Source: Homalodisca vitripennis (Eukaryota; Arthropoda; Insecta; Hemiptera; Cicadellidae). From it: a stretch of DNA of 64,000 nt. The stretch's first letter is position 1; the number at the start of each line of letters is the position of its first letter. Under the pieces are notes generated by a model. It was given only the letters and a program-made list of their open reading frames with translations. It was not told the DNA's origin and searched no databases. The stretch is from the NCBI RefSeq assembly GCF_021130785.1, contig NC_060214.1, positions 106,614,001 to 106,678,000 on the forward strand. The letters are read 5' to 3'. The position numbers and the translations under genes are program-made. Shown here in pieces: positions 37,366 to 48,260 of the stretch.

Positions 37366-37478
37366 TCACAAAAAAGTTATTATTCCGCTTAAACTTGAAC
37401 CCGACTATGTCACCTGCCGGACGAGCACGTTACCACTAAACGACGCGATTGAGCCCTAACTTTTTGTTATTTAATTTA
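37366..37478 (-). repeat. tRNA-like element with inverted arms
   Basis: Left arm TTCACAAAAAAGTTATTA and right arm TAACTTTTTGTTATTTA are inverted relative to each other and enclose a tRNA-like sequence. On the minus strand this has GTCGTTTAGTGGTAACG (A box), CGTCCGGCAGGTGA (anticodon arm) and GTCGGGTTCAAGTTT (B box). The plan is the same as at 24555-24720. Confidence 0.6.
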
Positions 37479-38054
37479 ATTTTGAGTAGGTAAATCGCTA
37501 AACATGTTAAATTCAACCCAAGGGAGATAATTAATATGTCATACAGCCTTATGAATTACTAAGTCAGTTTATTTCGAGTTTCGTGCTATATAAAATGATA
37601 AAAAAACTTGTTAGCTCAATGTTCTGTTTAGCAAATTGAATTAGACCATCAGCTGTAATAAGCATTGTGCCAGTGTTTTTTGTTTTTTTTATTTTAATGT
37701 TATAAAACATTTTTTTATATACATTTGAGAAATTTTAACATATTGTTTTAATAAAACAATATGACACTTATGTTATTATTCAGCAATTGACAGAATATTA
37801 ATACCATATAATTTAATTATACAGGATAGATGCAATATATAAAGCAGCAAAGGCTCGTATATGTTAAGAGGGTTTCTTAAATATCCAATATTTTTGTAAA
37901 TAAATTGTAAATTATTTTTTAGGATTTTCAAAAGGCCATTTTTGTGGAACAACTCATTAAATAACTAAACTACCACTTGATCTAAAATCTAAATTAAACG
38001 AATCATAATATTTATTAAGTTTGTATACTGTTATATTCTAATTAAACTTAGGTA

Positions 38055-38125
38055 AAGATTGGTTCATAAAAAGTTATTCTTCTGCCGGGAATCGAATTCG
38101 GGTTTAATCACTTGCCGGACAAAAG
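38055..38125 (-). repeat. Truncated tRNA-like element (copy C)
   Basis: GGTTCATAAAAAGTTATTCT, then TGCCGGGAATCGAATTCGGG and CACTTGCCGGAC: the left arm and T/anticodon part of the same family. The D-arm side is lost. Copy D has the equivalent at 59365-59430. Confidence 0.5.
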
Positions 38126-38237
38126 ACCATATCAAAGGTACGCAAATGAAATCAAACAGGAAAAAGGAATTATAATATTTTTCATTAAGCTGTTTTATAG
38201 TAAATAACAATGCTATAACATTTACGCAACCCACAAA

Positions 38238-39161
38238 TCTATATATATATAAAAATGAATGTTTGTATGTTTGTCCTTTATGGAATCGTGAACTATTGGA
38301 CCGATCATGATGAAAATTTGTACGTATATGTATTTTTCCACGCAGAAGGTTTATAAGCTATGCCCATCCCTTTCCCGATTCAGGATTCCGCCCCACTGGT
38401 TACAGAAATACCCATAAGAAATGCATTGCAGCAAACATATGTTAACGTCTTTTCAAATGTTTAATCAGCTGTTCTTTGTAAACATATATTACACTTATAG
38501 TTTTAAAGCATAGAGTAAGCTTAAGAGAAACGACAAATTTTGTTTAAACTGTTTTTGCAATCACTGTTAAACATAGACTTTACTATCCAGATAATACAAT
38601 TCAAATTTGACGTAAAAATTCACCTTTAACTGCAATATTTATTTAATATAAACCATGCTCATGCTTGATCAGAAGAGTAATGCAGATATCATAATTACTA
38701 TCTTACGTTGGCTACAAATATAAAGAATGTTATAAAATCAACCTTAGTTGTTTTTTTTGACAGAAGTATGGTTCTCAAAACTCCGTGTGTACATATTCTC
38801 TCGATCGAGACAACAAAGCAAGCTCAATCGTGGCATCGGAGATATAACTAATTTAATCTAAAATTTATTATAGTAAAAAAAAAATTTACTAAGTAATATA
38901 AGGACTTCGGTTCTTAAGATTTGCGTGCGAAGCCGTGGGTAACAGCTAGATAGAGGCAGGAATATGGTACATACCTTCATAATACGCCCAAGAGGCTCAC
39001 GATGGAACGACTATCAATTATCTCAGCAATGTTTAGAATGTGATAGAAAAAGAATAAGTGAATATAGTGTACTGTTTTCAACGGGAAATTGCGTGCGAAG
39101 CCGCGGGCAACTTTTGCAAAAAATTATTGAAATGCGCAGCAAAGCGCGCCGGGCCCGCTAG
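38238..39161 (+). mobile_element. Helitron, non-autonomous, complete
   Basis: Starts TCTATATATATAAAAATGAA, the usual 5' form of insect Helitrons, and carries the common head words GTATGTTTGTCC and GGACCGATCATGATGAAAA. It ends GCGCGCCGGGCCCG-CTAG after a GC-rich, hairpin-capable stretch. The host base before is A and the base after is T, with no target duplication, as expected for rolling-circle insertion between A and T. It contains two copies of the GCGTGCGAAGCCG word and no Rep/helicase gene. Copy D appears uninterrupted at this point (near 60390-60405). Confidence 0.82.
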
Positions 39162-39603
39162 TAAAGAATATCATACAACACAGTGGGGCAATGTCAGTTT
39201 CACAACGAGAAATCTTGAAGACGTTTCTTATCAATAACTCAGAACCAACGACTGTCTCGTTTATGCTGAATAGGATCATTTACTTTTCATTAGACTCATT
39301 GAGAAGCTCCATTATACCTCGTCTTTCCCTTCAGTTCAAACAACAATTTGGCCAGATCTTGCGGAGATCTGAACAAATTGTCTTAGTTATTTAAATTGTG
39401 CTTTTTCCAGAAATGAGTGCTATCAGTTGAGCTATTGATGATACATTGTGAGAAAAAAGGTAAAAAATTAAATAAATATTTGAATATACTTGCCGGCTAT
39501 AATTATTATATTTGACAACTAAACAAAAGTTCGATAAGTGAAAGTAATTTCGTCCAGAAAAACGGGTTTTCAGTACACTATGTGTATTCAACAAAAAATA
39601 CAT

Positions 39604-39682
39604 ATAGGGAGAGAGGGAGACAGACGGGGGGGATTGAGAGAGAGAGAGAGAAAGAAAAGAAAGAAAGAGAGAGAGAGAGAAA
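39604..39682. repeat. GA-rich low-complexity tract
   Basis: Imperfect GA/GAAA runs. The frames crossing it are low-complexity translations. Confidence 0.9.
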
Positions 39683-40395
39683 CTTTTTTACTTGGTTCAA
39701 AACTTATCGGATCACGTTCGTTAGTTATAGACCTTATAAGATTTTGATGTGTTTTATGCAATGTTTATTTTTATTTCATTCTATTACTATCTAATGGATA
39801 AACGGTAGGTAACTTCGGATAATGTTGGTTTTGGATTCTGGAGATCTTAACCATCGAAAATCAAAACATCTCCTGGAAATTCCATTCTGAGCTTGATGCC
39901 AATAGGTTTATTTCCAAAAGTGGATCAAGCAAAGTTTGCAGTTAAAATGCATTCAACTACAACCAAAAGTACTATATTTTATACCAAAACTATGTCTACC
40001 ATAGTATCTACTAATAGTATGGTTTGTGGATCACTTGGCACAATATTGAAACTAAAGTAAGACTCCACGGATACGCTGCCAATTTCGTGCAAAAAGGCGG
40101 GAGATGACATGGCTCGGCGCGAAATAGCGCAACGCCTCCGGGACTCTCTGAGGTGATTGAATAATTAAAACTGTTGTGACAGGAACATCTCCTGTTGTGT
40201 TGTGAGCTACAGAGCTCTCTTGTGTTTACCTCATGTTTTATTTACACACCCGAACTACTTCCAGTCCTCATAAAGCTATTGCGTGCTTCTTTCAATTTTC
40301 TTCTACTGACTTGTTAGCTGACTTGAGCTCTTTGTAAAAATAGTCCTTTACTCTAGAACTATATAGGTCTATAAAATTAAATGGTTAGTTTGTAT

Positions 40396-40421
40396 GTATT
40401 GTATTGTATTGTATTGTATTC
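40396..40421. repeat. (GTATT)n microsatellite
   Basis: Five tandem GTATT units beside the Helitron-like insertion. Confidence 0.9.
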
Positions 40422-40456
40422 AAATATTGTAATACATATCTTATAAATAAACTATA

Positions 40457-40891
40457 CTAGCAGTTACCCGCGGTTTCGCACGGAATTTCGAATGTGTTGC
40501 ACCTGTGTGAGCAGTTCTGGTTCCAGTGAATTATATTTCCCACGCAAATGTTACGTTTGCCTTCTTGTCACAATCAAGAGAATACGCTATAAATGTAAAG
40601 AAATTGAAAATGGTGAATAAATTAATAGCATTTTGTTGTGCTGTCATAAAAAATTGTATACACAGACAGTTCATTAATTTTGACAGGTTCTCTCAGTTAA
40701 TATTTCGCACCTTTAGAGATCAAGATGGCATTTGCCGCTCATTTAAAAGTTGTAGTCCGGAGGAATCTTTGAAATAAGAACGTTCCTATATTCATGCCAG
40801 GTGTCTTATGAATGTCCACGTAAAGTTTTTCAGTACAATCGGTTTATTAGTAACAAATAAAGGCACTTTCACATTTATAATATTAATAGGA
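40457..40891 (-). mobile_element. Helitron-like element, minus strand
   Basis: Read on the minus strand it starts TCCTATTAATATTATAAATG and ends TGCGAAACCGCGGGTAACTG-CTAG. The base before the start is A and the base after the end is T. Both ends match widespread insect Helitron termini. It is 435 bp with no coding capacity; the open frame at 40526-40777 runs inside it in the opposite sense and is not credible. Confidence 0.72.
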
Positions 40892-41439
40892 TAATTACTT
40901 TATGGATCGTACAAAACCCATAGACTTTTTTTCATTTAGTGATCCGCTTGTACATTTAGTTAATTGAAGATAACCAATTTGCGATTAAGTAGGGTTTAAG
41001 AGGACTAAATAGTTTACCTAATTAATTTAGGTGCTAATAAACAAGTAATGAGAATGTTTCTTTCTTGTCCTGCCAACCTTAATGAGAAAGAGTATTATAT
41101 TGTCGCGCCTAACTGACTACACGGTATTTTGAGTACTTTGGTTGAAACTCTTAACTCTGACTGAATAATTAATTCTACAAAACTATGGCATTTGAAAATT
41201 GAAATGCAAAGTGAGCCTGTCCTTTCCCCTTCTTTAAAGATAAATCAGTCTAGTATAGAGTAAAACGCTTGCATAAACTTATTTTAATCTAATAATTGGA
41301 TGAGCATTAACGTAGTCTTATTATCTTTGCTTGTCTGTTTGTACTATCCGTACAATATACCAAGAAAGGACCTATATACTAAGTGTTTGAATGAAGCTTC
41401 ATTTATATTTAAACAGCATTAAGTTCGATTATTGAATAT

Positions 41440-41657
41440 TCATTCTATTTGGCTGACCACTAACGGACAATTTTTACGTTGGTATAAAGACTAACCAATA
41501 AAACCATAAAACCGAAGAATTAGCAAAATTTTTAAACAAACTGAGTGCAGTAACATGACATAAAAACACAGTAGCCTAATGAAATGAGTTATACACTTCA
41601 AACCTCACATGCAAACTCAGCAAAACCTGTTACGCGGCGCGAAGTGTGACGTTCTCG
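41440..41657 (+). repeat. Dispersed repeat R1, single 3' unit (copy C)
   Basis: GGCTGACCACTAACGGACAA, TAAACAAACTGAGTGCAG, AACACAGTAGCCTAATGAAA, ACCTGTTACGCGG. This is the single-copy counterpart of the array at 62529-63527 in copy D. The transposon at 41660 landed at its right edge. Confidence 0.75.
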
Positions 41658-41659
41658 TA

Positions 41660-42258
41660 CATTGCACCGTGTATCAAAATGAATGACCCGATTTTAAAAC
41701 TCAATATCTATTGCTAAAAATGTACTACAAGAATAATATTTATTGCAAAATACTCACAAAATCTTAAAGTCCGTTTTAAGTTAGTTTCATTTTCCAACAG
41801 GATGGAGCTCCGCCTCACTGGCACAACAATGTTTGGCAGCTTCTCAACAACACTCTGCCCCACCGCTGGATAGGGCGCACGGGACCTCGAGACAATGCCC
41901 TTCATTCTTGGCCTCCAAGATCACCAGACTTGACCCCATGCGACTTTTTCTTGTGGGGATATGTGAAGGGAAAAGTGTTTGTTCCCCCTCTAACTCATGA
42001 CATCGAAGAACTAAAGAACAGAATAACTGTCGCAATAAGGTCTGTGAACGCAGATACGTTGTGTAAGGTTTATGAGAAATTTAGCTATCGTCTGGATGTT
42101 GTTCGTGCTGCTGCTAGTGGACATATAGAACATTTGTAATAACATACCTAAACCTTTAAGATTTTTTGAGTATTTTGCAATAAATATTATTTTTGTAGTA
42201 CATTTTTAGCAATATATATTGAGTTTTAAAATCAGGTCATTTATTTTGATACACGCTG
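41660..42258 (+). mobile_element. Tc1/mariner-superfamily transposon, internally deleted
   Basis: A 599-bp element between TA dinucleotides (41658-41659 and 42259-42260). It has imperfect terminal inverted repeats of about 100 bp, 41668-41769 and 42154-42255. The outer ends are CATTGCACCGTGTATC on the left and, inverted, CAGCGTGTATC on the right. It encloses the 3' half of a transposase gene. Copy D has uninterrupted sequence here (TTGTTGTATATTCTG near 63504), so insertion happened in copy C after the duplication. The TA target and DDE protein place it in the Tc1/mariner superfamily. Confidence 0.88.
41783..42139 (+). pseudogene. Transposase C-terminal half (DDE)
   Basis: An open frame of about 119 codons without its own start, ending TAA. 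It carries two of the three catalytic-core blocks of a Tc1/mariner-type DDE transposase: FQQDGAPPHW with the second acidic residue, and WPPRSPDLTPCDFFLWG with the third. 46 residues separate the two aspartates if the one in PCDFF is counted, more than the 34 of classical mariner and Tc1. The downstream part (VNADTLCKVYEKFSYRLDVV) matches the C-terminal tail of this insect transposase family. The DNA-binding domain and the first catalytic aspartate are missing. The frame is otherwise intact, so the deletion may be recent. It cannot act alone. Confidence 0.88.
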
Positions 42259-42570
42259 TATATTCTCTAAACCAATTCCTGGTAAGGTTATGTTAAAAGC
42301 AATATTCAAAGTTTCAGTCTCACACTATAAATGAGTATACATGTTCAAAATATAAAATGAATATGACTCCCAGAATTAATGTTGTAAGTACAATGTGCTC
42401 GTGATCAACAAAAACAAAATTTCATGTTTATAAAATCTGGATTGTTAAAATAATTTCACATTTAAACAGTCCTTGTTGTATTTTTAAGCTCTACTGAATA
42501 CCGTAAAAATAGTTCTAAACGTACCTACGTTCTACATACAAGATAGCTAGAACGCTTGTCACATAAAATA

Positions 42571-42812
42571 CTGATCGCGAGAGAAAAGAAGAGACCTGGA
42601 TTCTGGCCTATCTGAAATTTGCAGGCGCTACTACTAGTATGTTGCCCCGCCTTGTTTCGTAATTCCATTATTGTTTCACTGTTCCATTGCTATGATAAAC
42701 AATTCGCAGGGTTGGCTGTGGGGCGAAGCGCCTGAAATTACCGCGCGGCAACACACTAGTACACATCTGTGCGCCGGCACGGGCCAGGTCTCTTCTTTTC
42801 TCTCGCCATCTG
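42571..42812. mobile_element. MITE with TA target duplication
   Basis: A 242-bp, relatively GC-rich insertion flanked by TA (42569-42570 and 42813-42814). Its terminal inverted repeats are about 29 bp: the left begins CTGATCGCGAGAGAAAAG and the right, inverted, begins CAGATGGCGAGAGAAAAG. Copy D keeps the empty site: CATAAAATACTAAACG near 63800-63816. It has no coding capacity. The TA target and CAG-type ends suggest mobilisation by a Tc1/mariner-type transposase, but the ends do not match the element at 41660. Confidence 0.9.
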
Positions 42813-43229
42813 TACTAAACGTTACACACCAACTTCGCGTGACCTCTTCACGGTTTGTACCTTTTGCAAGACCCAACTTTACTTCAATAAAGGCTAAACA
42901 CAGTTTTTTTTATGTATCATTCTATAACATCCTAGCAATCAAATTACTCGTTATAAACAGGTTATACGGCCATCTTGTTCTATTGTATATAAATATTAAA
43001 AACTAAACTATAAGGTAAAATATTGTATTGCATGTCACCTAAAGTCTTCGTCTGAATTTGTTACGAACAATTTGATGCTTACTCTTTTTCGTTTAAAGAC
43101 ATGTCAATTATTATTTCCTCCTTGCCTATACAGCCTCTCGTTAGGCAATTCCATGAATAATATTGTAAGTTATCATTTATAGCGTACCCATATATTTTAA
43201 ATAATAACTCGTTACAATCGAAACCGATT

Positions 43230-43595
43230 GTGCTAATTTTATTAATATAACACATGATGTAATGTTATTTTTTTGTTAACAGTTTGTTTAACAATTTATT
43301 ATTCTGCAGTTTTTTCATTGCCATCTTGGTTAACATTGAAACCAATGTAAAAATGCTGGCAAAATTTCGGCCAAATGACATGCATCCTCATGGAAACAAT
43401 GTTGCGTATATATAAATAAACCTTCATGAGAATTGTTAACCTGTTGGTAAGTTCTCGATGTATTGTGTGGACAGAGATGCTGACAGAGAGTCAAATAGAA
43501 ATGAAATAATTCAGTGTCCTCGATTAATTGTCTTCGCTAACGCTCAGCCAATAAGAATATTTTAAGACGTATATAGAACTTAAAAGATCGGTTAT
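43230..43595 (-). repeat. Dispersed repeat R1, near full-length, minus strand
   Basis: On the minus strand: ATTGGCTGAGCGTTAGCGAA, AATCGAGG, ATTTCATTTCTATTTGAC, CATCGAGAAC, CATTTTTACATTGG, TAACCAAGATGGCAATG, ACTGCAGAATAATAAATTG and TTAAACAAACTG. This is the most complete R1 copy and shows that the separate 5' and 3' fragments seen elsewhere belong to one unit. Confidence 0.65.
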
Positions 43596-46500
43596 CCGCT
43601 TAATTACCCTTACATAAAAAACTTCAAGTAATGTTCACTGATGTTTTCATCAATCAAACTTTTAATTACTTAAGTTTCCTTAACTTCGTGAAAAAGGTAC
43701 ATTATTCTATGTTAAAGCCTGGATGTTTTATAAATAATAATAGCATTCAGCATAAAAGCAGTGTACAAAATTTAAATTCCATTTTTGTGGCTCACTAAGT
43801 TTCGGAAAGTAGACTTTATTACCGAACCTCCCAATTTAGATCATTAAAACGCTCTGTTTCTCCAAGGTTTACCTGCCATCCTATTGCAATAATTAAGTCC
43901 AAAACAATCATAGAAGCCCTTTATTTAAGAAAAAGACAATAAACGCTATTATTAAGAACTCTAATGCTCAAATTTACTCTAAACCAGAACTAAATAAAAT
44001 ATTTTCATCGATATATTTTATGCTCGGCTATCCCAGTGGTTTTATCCCGTTTTATAGCACAAAAGCTTTACAAATTAGTCAGTATACTACTACGATAGGG
44101 GAGTGTGCACCACCGCGATAGTAATGGGCGGTACAGTTTCAAATGTGTATTTTCTTGTGGCACAAAATTGAACTTGTCTTTAATATAAACCGAATTACAA
44201 AAAAACTTTGCTTAACTTAAACTAAGTTAGATTTTATTTTGTGGCTAAAATTCCTAACTATACCAGAAGTGACCACAATATTTTTGTCTTCATATCATAC
44301 AAAACAGGTTTTCAGATTCTTTCTAGACATCCGCAGTATCGACAGAGAAAATCAAAACTTACTAGATTAACGCAATAGGCTACGTGAATCTGATCGGAAT
44401 TGCCAAGAATTACATAAACTATTAAAGACCACCAGGAGAAGTTACAACACGTAGTCCAGATTAAAACGAGCCTAACTTTACTTCTCTCCCCGCCACCAGA
44501 TAGCACTACCAGTAAGCATATTTTCTTTTTTTACAATTTTGAATTACAATCTAACATAAAAATATATATTTATATATTTAAAGTGCTCAAAAATCACATA
44601 TATTACTACTAAACGTGACTAAATGTTACAGTTAGTGAAATATATTTTTACAACTTTAATTGAGTAACTTGAACCATTATGAACATTTAGAATATTAAAA
44701 CTCATTTATAATTATAGAATTAGATACACGTTTAACAAAAATTATATAAATTAAATGATGAATTAAATAGCACCTGAAAGGTTGTGTGGGCGGAGAATAC
44801 GTCACTTGCTTTTAATGGCTTTTAAAAATATGAAATATGGAGGCGAGCTTAGTGTAACCAGCTTGCCTTCGCTCTGCGTGGGGTTAAATTGATTTGTAAT
44901 CCTTTGAGTGAATATATAATTCAAAATATTTTGAGCCGGAAGAGTTTAAATAGTATAAATCTTTCTTCTATCAACGCTTTTTCACGTTTCCGCCTCTGAA
45001 ACCATTTATCCAAATTACACATAAAATTAATTCCCTTAAACATTTAGTCAATACTTGACGGTTTTATTGCTAGACGTCATTGACGCATTCGTGAAATACA
45101 GTATACTTGAAACTTTTCATTATATACATTTTAAATAACAAATATGCATTTTTTGTAATGAGCAAAAGAAATGTTTAGTTAGGAGTGTTATGCAATAAAG
45201 TTGATAAAATAGACTGTGCTTGTACTTCTGTGACATTTCTCAAGGTTTGTACACATTTGTACTCTATATAGCCTGTTGAGATTTAATAACAATTTTTAAA
45301 TTTTTATTTATTTCACTGCAAATCATTACAAAAACTGATTAAAATCATTTGATGGTTCCCATTTCCAGCTCGTTATTTGGGAACTTTATTTTAATTAATT
45401 GCATCTGCAAAGAAACACCCTTTCAAAATTAAAACGCATACAATTTTGTAAAATTCCAATTTTATATATTTACAAGGACAAACAAATCAAATGCTTTAGG
45501 ATTGATTACTCTATTTAAAGAAACCCAAAGCTTTATCATTTATTCCACAAGGTGTGGGTGGTTAAAGCTTCTATTTTCAGACAAGAATGGAAAGAGTAGG
45601 ATGTATTTAAGCCTTTAATTAATTATAATTAATTAATAAATTATATTCAAAGTAAGGAGTTCTTGGTGAGGGACGGTGATAATATTGAATAACCCATGCA
45701 GTTTCAAGTGATAAAAAACATTTCTTTGTTCTGATCTCAGGCATTAGCGTGTTTATCTCTAATAATCTTCAACACTAAATAACGTTCTTTCTTTTCTATC
45801 ATGGTCTTGATCGATGTTGGTCATTGTTTAATTTTGGTTGTTGATTTTGTAAATCTGTGTATTCGATGTCTTAATATGAGTCACTCTCCATTACGATGTC
45901 AAGCATTCTATCCATATTAATATAGTGATTTATGTTTTATATAACAATCGGTAAATATTTACAGACATAAACCCCAAAACATTGCGCTGCCCCCCCCCCC
46001 CCCTCCGCCACGGGGAACCACTCTGCTATGTCCAGGTTATACCCTGCATGAATAAATTATAAACCTCCTGGCCAACTTATGCAGCTCATAAATACACTAA
46101 CTTTGGTTACTCAGTATACTCTAATAATAAATCTTACCTACGTCCAGGAATGCTATAATCCTGAAACTCACAATTCCACCTTAGACCGTGTAACCACCAG
46201 AAAACACCTTAAAGCTGGTAATTAGATATTGCATTCAAAATCATCCAATTTAAATTGTCCTTATAATAGCAATTAAAGAACATTCCTGCATAACTTTACC
46301 GAGCATGAGCACTAGAGCTTAAAATCAAACCAGTTAAAAATTTTTCATGGAATGCTATATAGCGTGGTTTATGGAAACGATACCAGTCCTAAAAAAGATT
46401 TAAACAAATTAAATCATGGTACTAATATTGATATTGTAAATATCTCAGTTGAGTTCGTTGATAAGCTTGGTACGCACATTCGTTTATACGAGTATATGGG

Positions 46501-47340
46501 AGCCGTTCAATTATTTTTAATTCGCTCCGTTATTTATTAACCTATAGGGAAAAACAAGTGTTCTGGAATGCTTTTAACATTGTTTACGGATTTTTTTACA
46601 AACCATTTTTTATCTCAACCTGTTTTCAAGATATTGGGAACATGTAAATCTCATGGGGAAAAATAATATTTTGTGTCCCAAAATCTATCTACTTCTATAA
46701 ACTTACTTTTTACTACTCTAAAAAAAATTAAGAATGGCTGACCAAAGCAGTATTTTTCCTAAAAAGAAGGAAAACCAAATATCACAACTCAGTCCAACTA
46801 TAGGACTGAAAATTTTGGAGTAAAATATGACCACCCAATGTTTCATGTATCCCCCACGGTTAAAATACAAACTATCTTAGAAGTCAAAAGCTTCTTAAAT
46901 TCAGAGAAGAACTTACATTTGTTCTGTCCAGCCGAAGGCGTGTATGGTTATATAGACTACAGAATGGTCTGTATTATATCATGTATAAAGTTCTATATGT
47001 TTGGTAGTTTCTATCCAAAATATAGAACACTGCAATCACAGTTGAAGTTATTGATAATATAAATAAGTATACACAATTTGTGACAGTATATAGCGAACAC
47101 AATATTCATTATCTCATTTCTTTTTTTTTACTTAACACAATTTAAATGGTCAACCAGCTAAAATTAAAACTAAATAAAATGTCTCAAAAACACATAAATA
47201 AATGACAATCACTGTACTCAATAAACCATAAAAGCCGCTTATGATCAAGTTATAGGTTTTCTGATGAAATCTTCTTGTATCAGCCAGTCTCGTAAACGAA
47301 CTTCTAGAAGCCCAGAACACAATAATATTATAATTAGAAC
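43596..47340. other. Gene-free AT-rich stretch
   Basis: No supported gene and no recognised element. Frames are short (74 codons or fewer) and AT-driven. A pure C run of 14 is at 45990-46003. 44840-44890 is a small GC-richer patch without features. Confidence 0.45.
45990..46003. repeat. Poly-C run
   Basis: Fourteen C residues; the length is likely to be uncertain in assembly. Confidence 0.9.
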
Positions 47341-47344
47341 ATTA

Positions 47345-47480
47345 ATTGGCTGAGTGTTAGTGAAGCTTATCGCTTAAGGGTCTATATTAACTTCTTGCCT
47401 ACACGATACCTCGAGAAGAAACTAACTTTGAAACTTTGCATGCAAACTTAGCGAATGCTGTTACGCGGCACTTAGTGTGG
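47345..47480 (+). repeat. Dispersed repeat R1 copy
   Basis: ATTGGCTGAGTGTTAGTGAA, GATACCTCGAGAAGAAACT, TTTGCATGCAAACTTAGC, GCTGTTACGCGGCACTTAG. It links the 5' words of R1 directly to the TTACGCGG words of the copy D array. Confidence 0.7.
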
Positions 47481-47499
47481 ATATATATATATATCATAG

Positions 47500-47510
47500 C
47501 TTATATATAC

Positions 47511-47562
<52 letters not shown>

Positions 47563-47578
47563 GTTGTATATATATATT
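47500..47578. repeat. Palindromic TA tract
   Basis: TATATACCATACATGTA, about 18 TA units, then TACATGTATGGTTGTATA: the flanks are inverted copies around the TA run, so the whole could form a long hairpin. Confidence 0.85.
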
Positions 47579-48101
47579 ATTGATATATCATATTATCAAT
47601 TAAATTCTACCCGGTCAAGTCAAGTCAAAAATTATTTATTTCTTCATCAAAAAAACATTTACATCTAGTTTACATACATTTCATTAGGTGAAATAAAATA
47701 TAATACAATAACTAATTATGTTGCAGTAAAACTCTATAAAATAAAACTTAGAAATTAATTCCCAAACTAAGTAAGAACTTGTGTTTTTGAAAATGAGTCT
47801 TGTAATGTACCGCATTGTTACTTAATATTTTGTTGCAGCTTAATTACAATAAACTAAAAAATAATTTCTATAAAAATAATTAAAATTTCTGTAAAAATAA
47901 ATATATAAATACTCAGAAACTAAAATTAATTAATTGGATTATGTTTTTAATAATTTAAAAAGAACATACTAAAGATTTCTTTGGTTATATGGGAGAAGAC
48001 TATGGCAGTTGCAACCCTCCACCCCCCACCCCCCCACCTAATGACTCGACGTCCCCAATCACTCGCACTCACATACACCCAATACACACTACTCGAACAG
48101 T

Positions 48102-48151
<50 letters not shown>

Positions 48152-48260
48152 ACACACCCACACCACACGCACACATATACACACACACACACACCCAAAC
48201 CGCGCGCACACACACACACACACACACACGCACGCACGCACGCACACGCACACCGCTCAC
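48102..48260. repeat. (CA)n compound microsatellite
   Basis: CA runs with CCCA, GCGCA and GCACGCAC variants. Several overlapping frames here are translations of the repeat and not genes. Confidence 0.97.

Larger units (their letters stand above)
32506..43005 (+). repeat. Segmental duplication, copy C
   Basis: Collinear with copy D (57530-64000) in blocks: 32506-32700 with 57530-57720, 36080-36680 with 57920-58650, 38130-38230 and 39162-40380 with 59440-61690, 41440-41657 with 62445-62660, and 42259-43005 with 63510-64000. The gaps are insertions: about 3.3 kb after 32710, a Helitron, and two TA-flanked elements, with copy D showing uninterrupted sequence at the two TA sites. Divergence is greater than in A/B. 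Confidence 0.82.

Noticed and set aside
42671..43006. A 111-codon plus-strand protein
   Set aside because: It runs through the MITE and into flanking sequence; copy D, lacking the MITE, has no such frame.
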